Assembly: GCA_023265535.1 (NCBI GenBank)
Contig: JAHFTI010000116.1
Coordinates: 1 to 9,561 of the forward strand
Origin: Opitutaceae bacterium
Lineage (GTDB): Bacteria; Verrucomicrobiota; Verrucomicrobiia; Opitutales; Opitutaceae
Reading direction: 5' to 3'
DNA length: 9,561 nucleotides
Part shown: positions 1 to 7,900 of the stretch, piece after piece
Layout of the letters: the number at the start of each line of letters is the position of its first letter
How positions within the stretch are numbered: position 1 is the stretch's first letter
Translations under genes and position numbers: made by a program
Notes under the pieces: generated by a model
What the model was told of the DNA's origin: nothing
The model's database searches: none
The model's input: only the letters and a program-made list of their open reading frames with translations

Positions 1-2090
1 GCCGACTCGGCGTCCTCGACGAGCGAGTGGGGCGGGGTGGCCGCGGGCAGGGGGATGTACTCCAGGCTGGAGGACTGGAAGGTAGTGCGAACGTGGATAC
101 CGTTGCGGGCGCGCAGGAAGAGGCGCCCGCTGTCCTCGCCGAACCAGGCGCCGCTGAACTCGCCCGGGTAGCGGCGCCAGGCGCGGCCGTCGAAGGAGAG
201 GGCGCCGCTCTTCACGCCGGGAGGGCCGTTGAGGATGCTGACCACCTCGCGATCGTTGCCGATGAGACCGTTGAAGCCCTGGGCCGGGGTGTCCTTTGCG
301 CGTGTCCAGCCCCCCTCGTCGCCCTCCCTGGCCTGGAAGAGGCCGGCGTAGCCCTGGACCCAGGAGTAGCCCGCAGCCCGGAGGAAGGCGGGGTAGGGGA
401 CCGTGGGCATCGGGGTGGGAAGGGCGGGGCGCGAGACGCCCCTGTCGTCGGCGCGCAGCACCTCGTAGTCGGTGAAATTCCTGTAGACGTAGGTGAGTGC
501 GACGCCGTCGGCCCCGTCGGGACGCAGGCTCATCACGGTGCCCGGCTGCGACTGGGGGAGGGGCTGCACGACCCAGGACCCTGCCTGCCGATGGCAGAGG
601 GCGAGCCGGGGGCCCTGGGCGGGGGCGGCGGGCCTGTCAGCGGGCAGGGGACCGAGCAGCCAGAGGCGGCCGAGCGCGTCGTTGGAGGAGTGGCTGACCG
701 AGGCCAGGGGGCAGGGGGCGGTGTCGGTCGCGGCGGGGCTGCCGGGGGCGGGCGGGGCGAGGACCACGGGCGGTCGGCCGCGGCCCTCGGGGAGGGCGAG
801 CACGCAGCCGTCGGCGTCGAAGCCGAGTATCCGGGAATAGGATACGGCGCTGCGGTGGAGCAGGCCCCTGTCGAGGCAGGACAGTTCCGCGCCGCCGTGG
901 AACCAGACGCGCCCGGCGGCGTCGCGCCGCAGCGGCGGGGGGAGGTCCGGGTAGGCGAGCCAGGGGCCGGTGGCGCGTGCCCAGCGCAGGACGATGCCCG
1001 AGCCCACGCACCAGACTGCGCCGTCGGGGGCCTCGCGCAGGGTGTAGATGAGGGCGTTGGGGGGCATGGGCAACGAGGCGGACAGGCGCCTGAAGCCGCT
1101 GCCGTCCCAGCGGGAGAACCAGAAGCAGGAGCGCGTGGAGTCGCGTTCCACGGCCAGCAGTTCGCCGGCGGCGTTGCGATGGAGTGCGAGGGTGTGGGAG
1201 GGGAGGCGCTCCCAGGTGTTGCCGACGCGGCGCAGGGGGCCGCCCTCGCCCTGTGCGAAGAGGTTGCCATGGGCGTCCTCCTGCATGTGGAGCACGCGGC
1301 TTTCCAGCTCGAGGCCCTCCTCGCGGGGAGGGGCCCAGCCGAGGTTGTCGAGCTGTGCCCAGCCCTCGGTGGTGAAGGCGCGGTGCTTGCCCTGGGAGTC
1401 CTGGTGGTGGCCGATGACGTAGTCCATCGGCAGGCCGCTGGCGCTGTTGAAGAGGGTCCATTCGCCCTTCTTGAGGCGCAGGAGGGCGCCGGGCGTGACG
1501 GAGGTGTCGGGCCAGCGGTCGCAGGAGAACCAGAGGTGGCCCTTGGCGTCCTGGTCGATGCGGCGGACCGAGCGCTTGTGCAGGTCGACGAGCTCCCCAC
1601 GCACCTGGTAGCTGCCGCGCGCGGGGTCGAAGATTCCGGCGCCCTTGTCGGTGCCGACCCAGAGCTCGGAGGCCCCGGTCTCCCCGTTTTTGGCGAGCAG
1701 CACGCAGCGGATGAAGGAGGAGGGCAGCCCGTCGGCGGCGCCGTACGAGCGCCAGGTGTATCCGTCGTAATGATACAAGCCTCCCGTGGTGGCCAGCCAG
1801 ACGTCGCCCCCGGGGGTGAAGCAGAGGTCGAAGATGCGCAGCGCGGAGAGGCCGGCGGAGTCGGCGAAGGACTGGAGCTGCCAGGCGCGGTCGGTGGCGG
1901 GGGAAAGGGGTGTGGGCGGCAGCCAGGCGGGGGCCTCCGCGGCGCGGGCGGGAGTGGGCGCGGCGGCCGGGGGCTGCGGGGCGCCGGGGGAGGGGGCGGT
2001 GGTGCCGGTGAGCGGGGGCAGGGCCGCGGCCAGCAGCAGGCTGCAGGCAAGCAGGGGGCTCACGCGGGGGCGTGTCACCCGGTCGGGCAT
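1..2090 (-). CDS. Secreted beta-propeller protein with two-component-regulator-propeller-like repeats (C-terminus beyond the window)
   Basis: I obtained this gene by translating the complement. It is open from ATG 2090-2088 to the left edge, about 696 residues, with no stop. Residues 1-35 look like a Sec signal peptide: arginines in MPDRVTRPR, then a Leu/Ala core (LLACSLLLAAAL). An Ala/Pro-rich linker runs to about residue 65. Repeats typical of regulator-propeller blades follow, for example GGDVWLATTGGLYHYDG (95-110), DGLPSSFIRCV, SELWVGTDKGAGIFD (141-155), KGHLWFS, SGLPMDYV and later DGAVWCVG and GRVWFHGG. Known family members are usually sensor domains of hybrid histidine kinases or stand-alone secreted propellers. 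A C-terminal kinase can be neither seen nor excluded here. The start has no Shine-Dalgarno sequence and is preceded by a C/T-rich tract. An in-frame GTG at 2108-2106 is an alternative start. The gene is transcribed divergently from the methyltransferase-like gene. The propeller fold is fairly sure; the role is unknown. Confidence 0.75.
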   Translation of the reverse strand, partial: MPDRVTRPRVSPLLACSLLLAAALPPLTGTTAPSPGAPQPPAAAPTPARAAEAPAWLPPTPLSPATDRAWQLQSFADSAGLSALRIFDLCFTPGGDVWLATTGGLYHYDGYTWRSYGAADGLPSSFIRCVLLAKNGETGASELWVGTDKGAGIFDPARGSYQVRGELVDLHKRSVRRIDQDAKGHLWFSCDRWPDTSVTPGALLRLKKGEWTLFNSASGLPMDYVIGHHQDSQGKHRAFTTEGWAQLDNLGWAPPREEGLELESRVLHMQEDAHGNLFAQGEGGPLRRVGNTWERLPSHTLALHRNAAGELLAVERDSTRSCFWFSRWDGSGFRRLSASLPMPPNALIYTLREAPDGAVWCVGSGIVLRWARATGPWLAYPDLPPPLRRDAAGRVWFHGGAELSCLDRGLLHRSAVSYSRILGFDADGCVLALPEGRGRPPVVLAPPAPGSPAATDTAPCPLASVSHSSNDALGRLWLLGPLPADRPAAPAQGPRLALCHRQAGSWVVQPLPQSQPGTVMSLRPDGADGVALTYVYRNFTDYEVLRADDRGVSRPALPTPMPTVPYPAFLRAAGYSWVQGYAGLFQAREGDEGGWTRAKDTPAQGFNGLIGNDREVVSILNGPPGVKSGALSFDGRAWRRYPGEFSGAWFGEDSGRLFLRARNGIHVRTTFQSSSLEYIPLPAATPPHSLVEDAES

Positions 2091-2172
2091 CAGGGGAAGG
2101 GGGGGCACTCTGTGACGGGAAAGGGGGAGGCTTTGCCTGATTTTGGCGGCCAACGCCACCAATTTGCGGGAC

Positions 2173-2184
2173 TTTTGCGCAAAA
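2173..2184. promoter_or_regulatory. Perfect palindrome TTTTGCGCAAAA, candidate operator
   Basis: This 12-bp perfect inverted repeat lies in the divergent intergenic region. Its core TTGCGCAA recurs at 2299-2306, and a one-base variant (CTGCGCAA) lies at 2287-2294. It sits in the most AT-rich patch of the region (about 2160-2186), where promoters would be expected. No convincing -35/-10 pair could be assigned on either strand, so a regulator-binding role is inference. Confidence 0.35.
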
Positions 2185-2243
2185 TAGTGGCGGTGGCGTG
2201 GGCCGGGGGCGTCCGGCAGGCGGCGCGGGTGTGCGTGGCGGGG

Positions 2244-2261
2244 CGGCGTGCGAACACGCCG
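2244..2261. other. Small hairpin, 7-bp stem with CGAA loop
   Basis: CGGCGTG (2244-2250), loop CGAA, CACGCCG (2255-2261) form a perfect stem. A short TTTT occurs at 2271-2274, nine bases after the stem. That is too far for a standard intrinsic terminator. The hairpin may be a leader structure of the downstream plus-strand gene or chance in GC-rich DNA. Confidence 0.3.
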
Positions 2262-2286
2262 GCGGGGGGCTTTTAGGCGTGGACAG

Positions 2287-2306
2287 CTGCGCAAGGCGTT
2301 GCGCAA
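2287..2306. repeat. Two closely spaced TGCGCAA motifs upstream of the methyltransferase-like gene
   Basis: CTGCGCAA (2287-2294) and TTGCGCAA (2299-2306) are 12 bp apart start to start, roughly one helical turn. They end eight bases before the proposed ATG at 2315. Together with the palindrome at 2173-2184 this gives three copies in 135 bp. Bound protein here would overlap the ribosome-binding region. Function is inferred only from repetition and placement. Confidence 0.3.
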
Positions 2307-2314
2307 ATGGGTGC

Positions 2315-3115
2315 ATGATCAGGGAGATGCTCGAACACTGGCTCACGCCCTGCCCGCCGCGCTGGCGGCGCCTGGGCTACCTGCGCGAGCAGATTGCAAT
2401 TGATGCGCGTCTGGCGCGCAACCGGGCGGCCTGGGAGCCTCATCTGGAAGCCTCGCGCCGCCTGATCCTGGAGGCGGCGGGGCGCTGCACCCGGAGGCGC
2501 TGCGCGCTGCTGCTGGGCGCGGGGCTGCAGCACGACCTGCCGGTGCGCGAGCTGTGCGGCATGTTCGGGCGCGTTGTATTGGCGGACCTGATACACCGGC
2601 CGGGGCCGCGGCGGCGTGCGCGCGCCGCGGGGGCGCTGTGCGCCGAGTTCGACGCGAGCGGCGCGCTCAATGAGCTGGTGGGGCGCGGGGACGGCCTTGA
2701 TGACGCGGCCCTGGAGCGGCTCGTGGCGGGGGCGGACGCGGGCCTGCCGGCGGAGACGGAGGGCGAGCCCGACCTGGTGGTCTCGGCCAACCTGGCCTCG
2801 CAGCTCATGCTGCTGCCGGCCGAGTGGCTGGAGCGGGAGCGCGAGCGCGGGGAGGACCTGGGCGCGCGGCTCACGGCGGCGGCGGCGCGCAGGCACCTGG
2901 CGTGGCTGGGCGCGCGCAGCGGTATCCATGTTTTGGTGACAGAGGTGGCGCGGCGCCGCGTGGCGCGCGACGGCAGCCTCGCCTCGCGCGAGGAGCTGGC
3001 CTGGGCGGCCGGCCCGGGGGAGCCCGCGGCGCGCTGGACCTGGCGCATCGCGCCGATTCCGGAGGCCGACCGGCGGCAACACCTTGAGCATGAGGTGGCG
3101 GGCTGGGTGTGGTGA
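2315..3115 (+). CDS. Class I SAM-dependent methyltransferase-like protein, function unknown
   Basis: This gene encodes 266 residues. The N-terminus (MLEHWLTPCPPRWRRLGYLREQ) is rich in aromatic and basic residues. Residues 64-76 (ALLLGAGLQHDLP) fit the glycine-rich SAM-binding loop, residues 87-94 (VVLADLIH) fit the strand ending in the acidic residue that contacts the SAM ribose, and 153-168 (DLVVSANLASQLMLLP) fits motif IV. I recall similar uncharacterised proteins in other GC-rich bacteria, but no substrate is known to me. ATG 2315 was chosen because it keeps the whole conserved-looking start. ATG 2327 is in frame, with AGGGAG abutting it and no spacing. The open frame continues upstream to 2198, but that part reads like non-coding sequence. 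The gene ends nine bases before the -35-like box of lexA, so it may be a separate unit or be read through into the SOS module. A degenerate, non-catalytic Rossmann protein is possible. Confidence 0.65.
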   Translation: MIREMLEHWLTPCPPRWRRLGYLREQIAIDARLARNRAAWEPHLEASRRLILEAAGRCTRRRCALLLGAGLQHDLPVRELCGMFGRVVLADLIHRPGPRRRARAAGALCAEFDASGALNELVGRGDGLDDAALERLVAGADAGLPAETEGEPDLVVSANLASQLMLLPAEWLERERERGEDLGARLTAAAARRHLAWLGARSGIHVLVTEVARRRVARDGSLASREELAWAAGPGEPAARWTWRIAPIPEADRRQHLEHEVAGWVW

Positions 3116-3124
3116 GCGCGGGCC

Positions 3125-3153
3125 TTGACAGGACGGGGCTGTACACCTAATAG
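3125..3153 (+). promoter_or_regulatory. Putative lexA promoter (TTGACA, 17-bp spacer, TAATAG)
   Basis: TTGACA at 3125-3130 matches the sigma-70 -35 consensus exactly. With a 17-bp spacer the -10 position reads TAATAG (3148-3153), a weak match; CCTAAT (3146-3151) with 15 bp spacing is an alternative. Transcription would begin near 3158-3161, almost at the ATG at 3162. The promoter lies between the methyltransferase-like gene and lexA and would drive lexA plus the fused polymerase. Confidence 0.55.
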
Positions 3154-3159
3154 GTGAAC
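3141..3159. promoter_or_regulatory. Candidate LexA operator, 19-bp palindrome
   Basis: GTACACCTAATAGGTGAAC is an inverted repeat around A3150. The core CACCTA-A-TAGGTG (3144-3156) is perfect, and 8 of the 9 pairs match overall (only 3143/3157 fail). It covers the proposed -10 and ends two bases before the lexA start, an ideal place for autorepression. No second copy was noticed elsewhere in the window. LexA motifs differ between phyla, so the assignment rests on position and symmetry. Confidence 0.5.
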
Positions 3160-3161
3160 GC

Positions 3162-3764
3162 ATGAAGACAGAGGACATTCCCCCGACGGAGCGGCAGATC
3201 GAGGTGCGCTCCTTCATCCTGGACTGGCAGCGGGAGCAGGGGCGCGCGCCGTCCTTCCGCGAGATCCAGCACCGCTTCTCCCTCAAGAGCGTGTCGGGGG
3301 CGGTCAAGCACGTGCAGGCCCTCGTGAAAAAGGGCATGCTCGAGCGCAAGGGCGAGCTCTACGAGGCCGCCTACGGCAAGTTCTCCGCGGTGCCCCTGCT
3401 GGGCACGATCCCGGCGGGCATGCCGGTGTCGCGCGAGGAGGAGTTCGGGGGCGATGCGCTCATCGACCTGGAGTCCTTCGGCATTCGCAGGACGCAGCGG
3501 ACCTTCCGCGTGGTGGCGCGCGGCGACTCCATGCTCGGCGCCGGCATCCTGGACGGCGACACCATCATCTGCGAGCAGCGCGAGCCGCGCCCGGGCGACG
3601 TGGTGGCGGCCCTGATCGACGGGCAATGCACCCTGAAGACCTTCCTGATCGAGCGGCAGCGTCCCTACCTGCGCGCCGAGAACCCCAAGTACCCGAACCT
3701 GATCCCGGCCGAGGAGCTGGTGATCCAGGGCGTCATGAAGGGGCTCATCCGCGTCGCCGGATGA
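3162..3764 (+). CDS. lexA: LexA-family SOS repressor with self-cleaving S24 peptidase domain
   Basis: At 200 residues this is full length for LexA. Residues 8-62 form the winged helix-turn-helix (TERQIEVRSFI, then SFREIQHRF and SVSGAVKHVQALVKKGML). Residues 77-200 form the LexA/UmuD peptidase domain. The cleavage site is Ala85-Gly86 (TIPAGMP), the nucleophile is Ser123 in GDSM, and the general base is Lys159 in CTLKTF, so autocleavage should work. In the family, RecA filaments on single-stranded DNA trigger cleavage and release target promoters. The recognition helix differs from classical LexA, which suggests a cassette-specific repressor (LexA2-like) beside a possible second genomic LexA. 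ATG 3162 gives the normal N-terminus and has AGGTG five bases upstream, inside the palindrome. The stop lies six bases before the fused polymerase gene, indicating one operon that the repressor very probably controls. Confidence 0.93.
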   Translation: MKTEDIPPTERQIEVRSFILDWQREQGRAPSFREIQHRFSLKSVSGAVKHVQALVKKGMLERKGELYEAAYGKFSAVPLLGTIPAGMPVSREEEFGGDALIDLESFGIRRTQRTFRVVARGDSMLGAGILDGDTIICEQREPRPGDVVAALIDGQCTLKTFLIERQRPYLRAENPKYPNLIPAEELVIQGVMKGLIRVAG

Positions 3765-3770
3765 GGAGGG
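3764..3770 (+). promoter_or_regulatory. Ribosome-binding site AGGAGGG abutting the polymerase start
   Basis: AGGAGGG lies directly before ATG 3771 and begins with the last base of the lexA stop codon. Spacing from AGGAGG to the ATG is one base instead of the usual five to nine. No other start is possible. An in-frame stop (the lexA TGA itself) lies upstream, and the catalytic aspartates begin at residue 6. Initiation may depend on ribosomes finishing lexA. Confidence 0.6.
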
Positions 3771-4925
3771 ATGATCGTCCACCTGGATGCGGACGCCTTC
3801 TTCGCCTCGGTTGAACAGGCCGCGGACCGGAGGCTGCGCGGGCGGCCCATCGCGGTGGGCGGCGAGCGGCGCGGCGTGATCGCCTCGGCCTCCTACGAGG
3901 CGCGGCAATGGGGGATCGGCGCGGCCATGCCCACGGCGCGGGCGCGCAAGCTCTGCCCGCAGCTGATCGTGGTCCCGGGGGACTTTGAGAAGTACGAGCT
4001 TTTCTCGCGGCTGATCTTCGCCTACGCGCACGATTTCACGCCGCTCGTGGAGCAGACCTCGATCGACGAGGGCTACTTCGACCTCGGGCCGAACCGCGAC
4101 AAGGATCCGCACGGCGTGGCGGAGACGATCCGGCGCGCGGTGCGGCAGAGCCTGAAGGTGGGCGTGTCGGAGGGCGTGGGGGCCAACAAGCTGGTGGCGC
4201 AGGTGGCCTCGAAGCTGCGCAAACCGGACGCGCTGGTGCAGGTGCCGCTGGGCGGCGAGCGCGCCTTTTTGGCGCCGCTGCCAAACCGCTGGCTGCCGGG
4301 CGTGGGGCCGAAGCTGAGCGCCTCGCTCGACGCGGCGGGCCTGCGCGAGATCGGGCAGATCGCGGCCCTGCCGGCGGAGCAGCTGATGCTCTTCGCCGGG
4401 GAGCAGGCGCCCCAGCTGCGCCGCTTCGCGCTGGGCGAGGACGAGCGGCCTGTCGTGACGGAGCGCGCCGAGGCCAAGTCCTACTCCAAGCAGGTGACCT
4501 TCGTGGAGGACGTGACGGACGAGGCGTACACGGGGGCGACGCTGCGCGTGATGGCTGACGGGCTCTTCGGGCGCGTGAGGGGCGAGGGCAAGGCGGTGCG
4601 CACCCTGTCGTTGAAAATTCGCTACAACGACATGCAGGAGACGCTGCGCAGCGAGAGCCTGGCGGAGCCGACCGAGCTGGAGACGGACGCCTACCCGGTG
4701 GTCGCGCGCCTGCTGAAGGCCTGCTGGACGCGGCGCGTGAGCCTGCGCGGGGTGTCGCTGCGGCTCTCCAATATTTACGATGGCATGCCGCTGGAGCTGG
4801 CGCTGGACGAGCGTGCGGCGAAGCGCGAGGCGCGCTCGAAGGCGGCCACGGTGGTGGACGAGCTGCGGGCGAAGGGCACGCCGCTGATGCGCGGGCACGA
4901 CCTGTGGCTGCGCGCCGTGGAGGGG
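3771..4925 (+). other. Y-family (DinB-like) polymerase domain of the fusion
   Basis: This part encodes residues 1-385. All acidic residues needed for two-metal nucleotidyl transfer are present (Asp6, Asp8, Asp98, Glu99), unlike ImuB of classical imuA-imuB-dnaE2 cassettes, which lacks them. Length and order (palm and fingers, thumb HhH, little finger) are those of a complete Pol IV-type enzyme. At the place where homologues often carry a clamp-binding QLxLF-like motif (NIYDG followed by the motif) the sequence is MPLELAL, so a canonical clamp motif is not evident. Confidence 0.85.
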
Positions 4926-7900
4926 GCCCCGCGCGGGGACCTGGCGCGGGCGGAGGGCAATGCGCGCCGGGAGAACGGCGAGGCGGCGCGCGCGCCGGCG
5001 GCGATCACGGCGCGGCGGGGCAAGGCCTGCGTGGCGGATTTTGTGCCGCTCAATGTGCGCAGCAGTTACTCCTTCATGGATTCGCTGCTCACGCCGGCCG
5101 AGGCGGCGGCGCAGGCGGCGCGGCGGGGCTTCGGGGCGGCGGCCTTGTGCGACCCCAACCTGCACGGCGCGGTGGAGTTCATCCAGGCCTGCGGGCAGGC
5201 GGGGCTGCGTCCCGTGACGGGGGCGGAGCTGGAGGTGGGCGGGCGTCGCCTGCTGTGCTACGCCGAGGACGCGGCGGGGTACGCGAACCTGTGCCGGCTG
5301 CTGTCGGAGAAGCGCGTGGGGCGGCCGCTCTTCGAGGAGCTCCGGGGCGGACTCTCGGTTCTCGAGCCGGGCGAGGCCCTGCCGGAAATCCGGTATCCGG
5401 AACCTGGGGACAAGGTGCGGCACGCGATCCTGCGTTCGGTGCGCACGCTCACGCGCCTGAACGAGGCGCACCCGGCCAAGGTGCCGGGGAGTTTCCATTG
5501 GCCGGTGCGCGAGTGGATCGCGGACCTGGACCCGGTGGCGGTGCGGCGCACGCGCGAGGTGGCGGAGCGTTGCGCGGGCGGGCCGCAGCTGGGGAAACTG
5601 TTCTTTCCCGCCTATGCCACGCCCGCGGGCGAGGACGCGCACGGCATGCTGAGACGCCTGGTGATGGAGGGCTTCCGGCGCCATTACGGGGCGGGGCGCA
5701 CGGAGGTGGCCGCGCAGCTCGAGGAGGAGCTGGGCATCATTGCGGAGGTGGGCTACGAGGAGTATTTCCTGACGGTGTGGGACCTGCTGCAGGCCTGCCG
5801 CGAGCGCGGTATCCCGTGGATCACGCGCGGCTCGGCGGGGGATTCGCTGGTGTGCCGCTGCCTGGAAATCTCGGACTTCTGCCCGGTGCGCTTCGAGCTC
5901 TACTTCAGGCGTTTCCTCAACCGCGAGCGCATGGCGCTCAACAAGCTGCCCGACATCGACCTCGACTTCCCCCACGACCGGAAGGACGACGTGGTGGACC
6001 TGATCTTCGGGCGTTTCGGGCACAGGCACGCGGCGGTGGTGGGCGGCTTCAACACCTTCAAGGCGCGCAGCGCGGTGGCGGAGATCCTGAAGGTGCTGGG
6101 CGTGGCGGAATTTCAGGTGCGGCGCTTCACGGAGCGTTTCCCCTGGGGGCGCACGGGCGACCTGCCCGAGCTGCTGCGCGAGTGCCGCGAGTGCGGCGAC
6201 CTCCCCATTGAGGAGGAGCCCTATGCGAGTGCGCTGCGGCTGGCGGCCTTCCTCGACGGCTTTCCGCGGCACGCCAAGATGCACCCCTGCGGTGTAGTGA
6301 TTTCCCGGATACCGATCCATGCGGTCACGCCCACCTTCGTGTCCGACAAGGGCTACCCGACGACGCATTTTGACATGGATGCCTGCGAGGCGGCGGGCCT
6401 GGTGAAGATGGACATCCTGGCGCAGGGCGGGCTGGCGGTGCTGCGCGACGTGAAGGCGGGGCTGGGGGAGAGGCTGCCCTGGGTGACGGGTGTCGGGAAC
6501 GTCGCGTGTGTGGCGGAAAACGAGGGAGGATGCTTGCTGGGGCCGTGGAATGCCGAACGGACCGGGGTCGCCTGTGAGTCGGCAGGCGATGTGCAAGGGG
6601 CCTGTGTCCCAGCGAATGGTCCGCAGGTGTTTCAGGTCACCGCTGCCCGTCCTCCGGGCGAGCCCTGGGATGATGCGCGCATCTGGGAGCTGATCGCCTC
6701 GGGCAATGCGCGCGGCGTGCACCACATCGAGTCGCCGGCGATGATCTCGCTCTCGCGCATGTGCTGCGTGAACAGCATCGACCAGCTGGTCGCCATCGTC
6801 TCGGTGATCCGGCCGGGCGCGGCCAACAACCTCAAGAAGCAGACCTTCGCGCGGCGTTGCCAGGGGCTGGAGCCGATCGAGTACGCGCATCCCAGCCTGG
6901 AGGGCGTGCTGCGTTCGACCTACGGCGTCGTGGCCTACGAGGAGCACATCCTGCAGATCTGCGAAAGCTTCGCGGGCCTGCCGGCGGGGCGTGCCGACGT
7001 GCTGCGGCGGGCCCTGGTGAAGGAGAAGAAGGCGGTGATCCGCGAGATTCTGGCCGAGTTCGAGGTGTGCGCGCGGGCGCGCGGGCGCAGCGAGGACGAG
7101 ATCACCGTGGTGCGCGGGCTGGTGGAGGGCTTCCAGGGCTACGCCTTCTGCAGGGCGCACTCCACGGCGTATGCGCTGGAGGCCTACGAGGCGGCCTGGT
7201 TCAAGAGCCGCCACCCGGCGCATTTCCTGGCGGGCGTGCTCACGCACGGGAAGGGCTTCTACAGCAGGCTGGTGTACACGCTGGAGGCGCGCCGCCTGGG
7301 CGTGGGCTTCCTGCGGCCCGACATCAACGACACCCACGAGGGCTTCCACGTGGAGGAGCCGGACGGGCGCGAGTGTATCCGTGTTCCCATTACAGCGATC
7401 GGCGGGCTCTCGTCGCGCACCCTCGAGGCCTGGCGCAGGGGGCGCCCCTTCGCCTCGCTGGACGACTTCATCAGCCGCGTGCCGGCGGAGTTTGCGGAGA
7501 TCCAGTCGCTCATACGCACCGGCTGCTTCGACGGTTTCGGCCGCAAGCGTGCCGCCCAGTACTGGCAGGCCAGCGCACGCGTGATGGAGGCGGGCATGGG
7601 CGAGACCCTCGATTTCGAGCTGGTCTCGCTGCCGCCCGCCGAACGCCTGGCCGACACCCCGCGTGCGGAGCGGCTCGACGCCGAGTGGGAGCTGCTCGGC
7701 TTCACGGTCGAGGAGCACCCCCTGGAGCGCTGGCCCTGGATCGACTGGAGCGGCTACAGGCCCGTGGCTGGGCTCGGCGACTCCATCGGCGCGGAGGTGC
7801 TGGTCTGCGGGCTGGTGGTGAACGAGCGCCTGCACGACCAGGCGGACGACCGCCTCATGAAATTCGTGCTCATCGCGGACCGCAGCGGCATGCTGGAGTG

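Noticed and set aside
27..2276. Plus-strand open frame of 749 codons
   Set aside because: It is low-complexity Gly/Ala/Glu/Val-rich sequence without domains, antisense to a propeller gene with clear blade motifs. Its length reflects the scarcity of stops in GC-rich DNA.
2198..2314. N-terminal extension of the methyltransferase-like gene to the ATG at 2198
   Set aside because: The extension reads as Gly/Arg/Ala-rich non-coding sequence and contains the hairpin and TGCGCAA motifs. The domain begins naturally at 2315-2327.
533..2346. Two other minus-strand frames (533-2050 and 637-2346)
   Set aside because: They are Pro/Arg/Ser-rich shadow frames of the real propeller gene, which lies in the third minus-strand frame.
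4380..4394. QLMLF pentapeptide (residues 204-208), similar to a beta-clamp-binding motif
   Set aside because: It falls in the thumb after the helix-hairpin-helix, where family members have a structural segment, not in the exposed C-terminal tail. The resemblance is probably chance.
6490..6693. Separate small gene inside the polymerase insert region
   Set aside because: The frame has no ribosome site or recognisable product, and the main polymerase frame is uninterrupted through the region.
3147..7835. Minus-strand open frame of 1562 codons opposite lexA and the polymerase
   Set aside because: Composition is dominated by Arg, His, Gln, Leu and Ala with no recognisable motif, and the opposite strand encodes clear conserved proteins.
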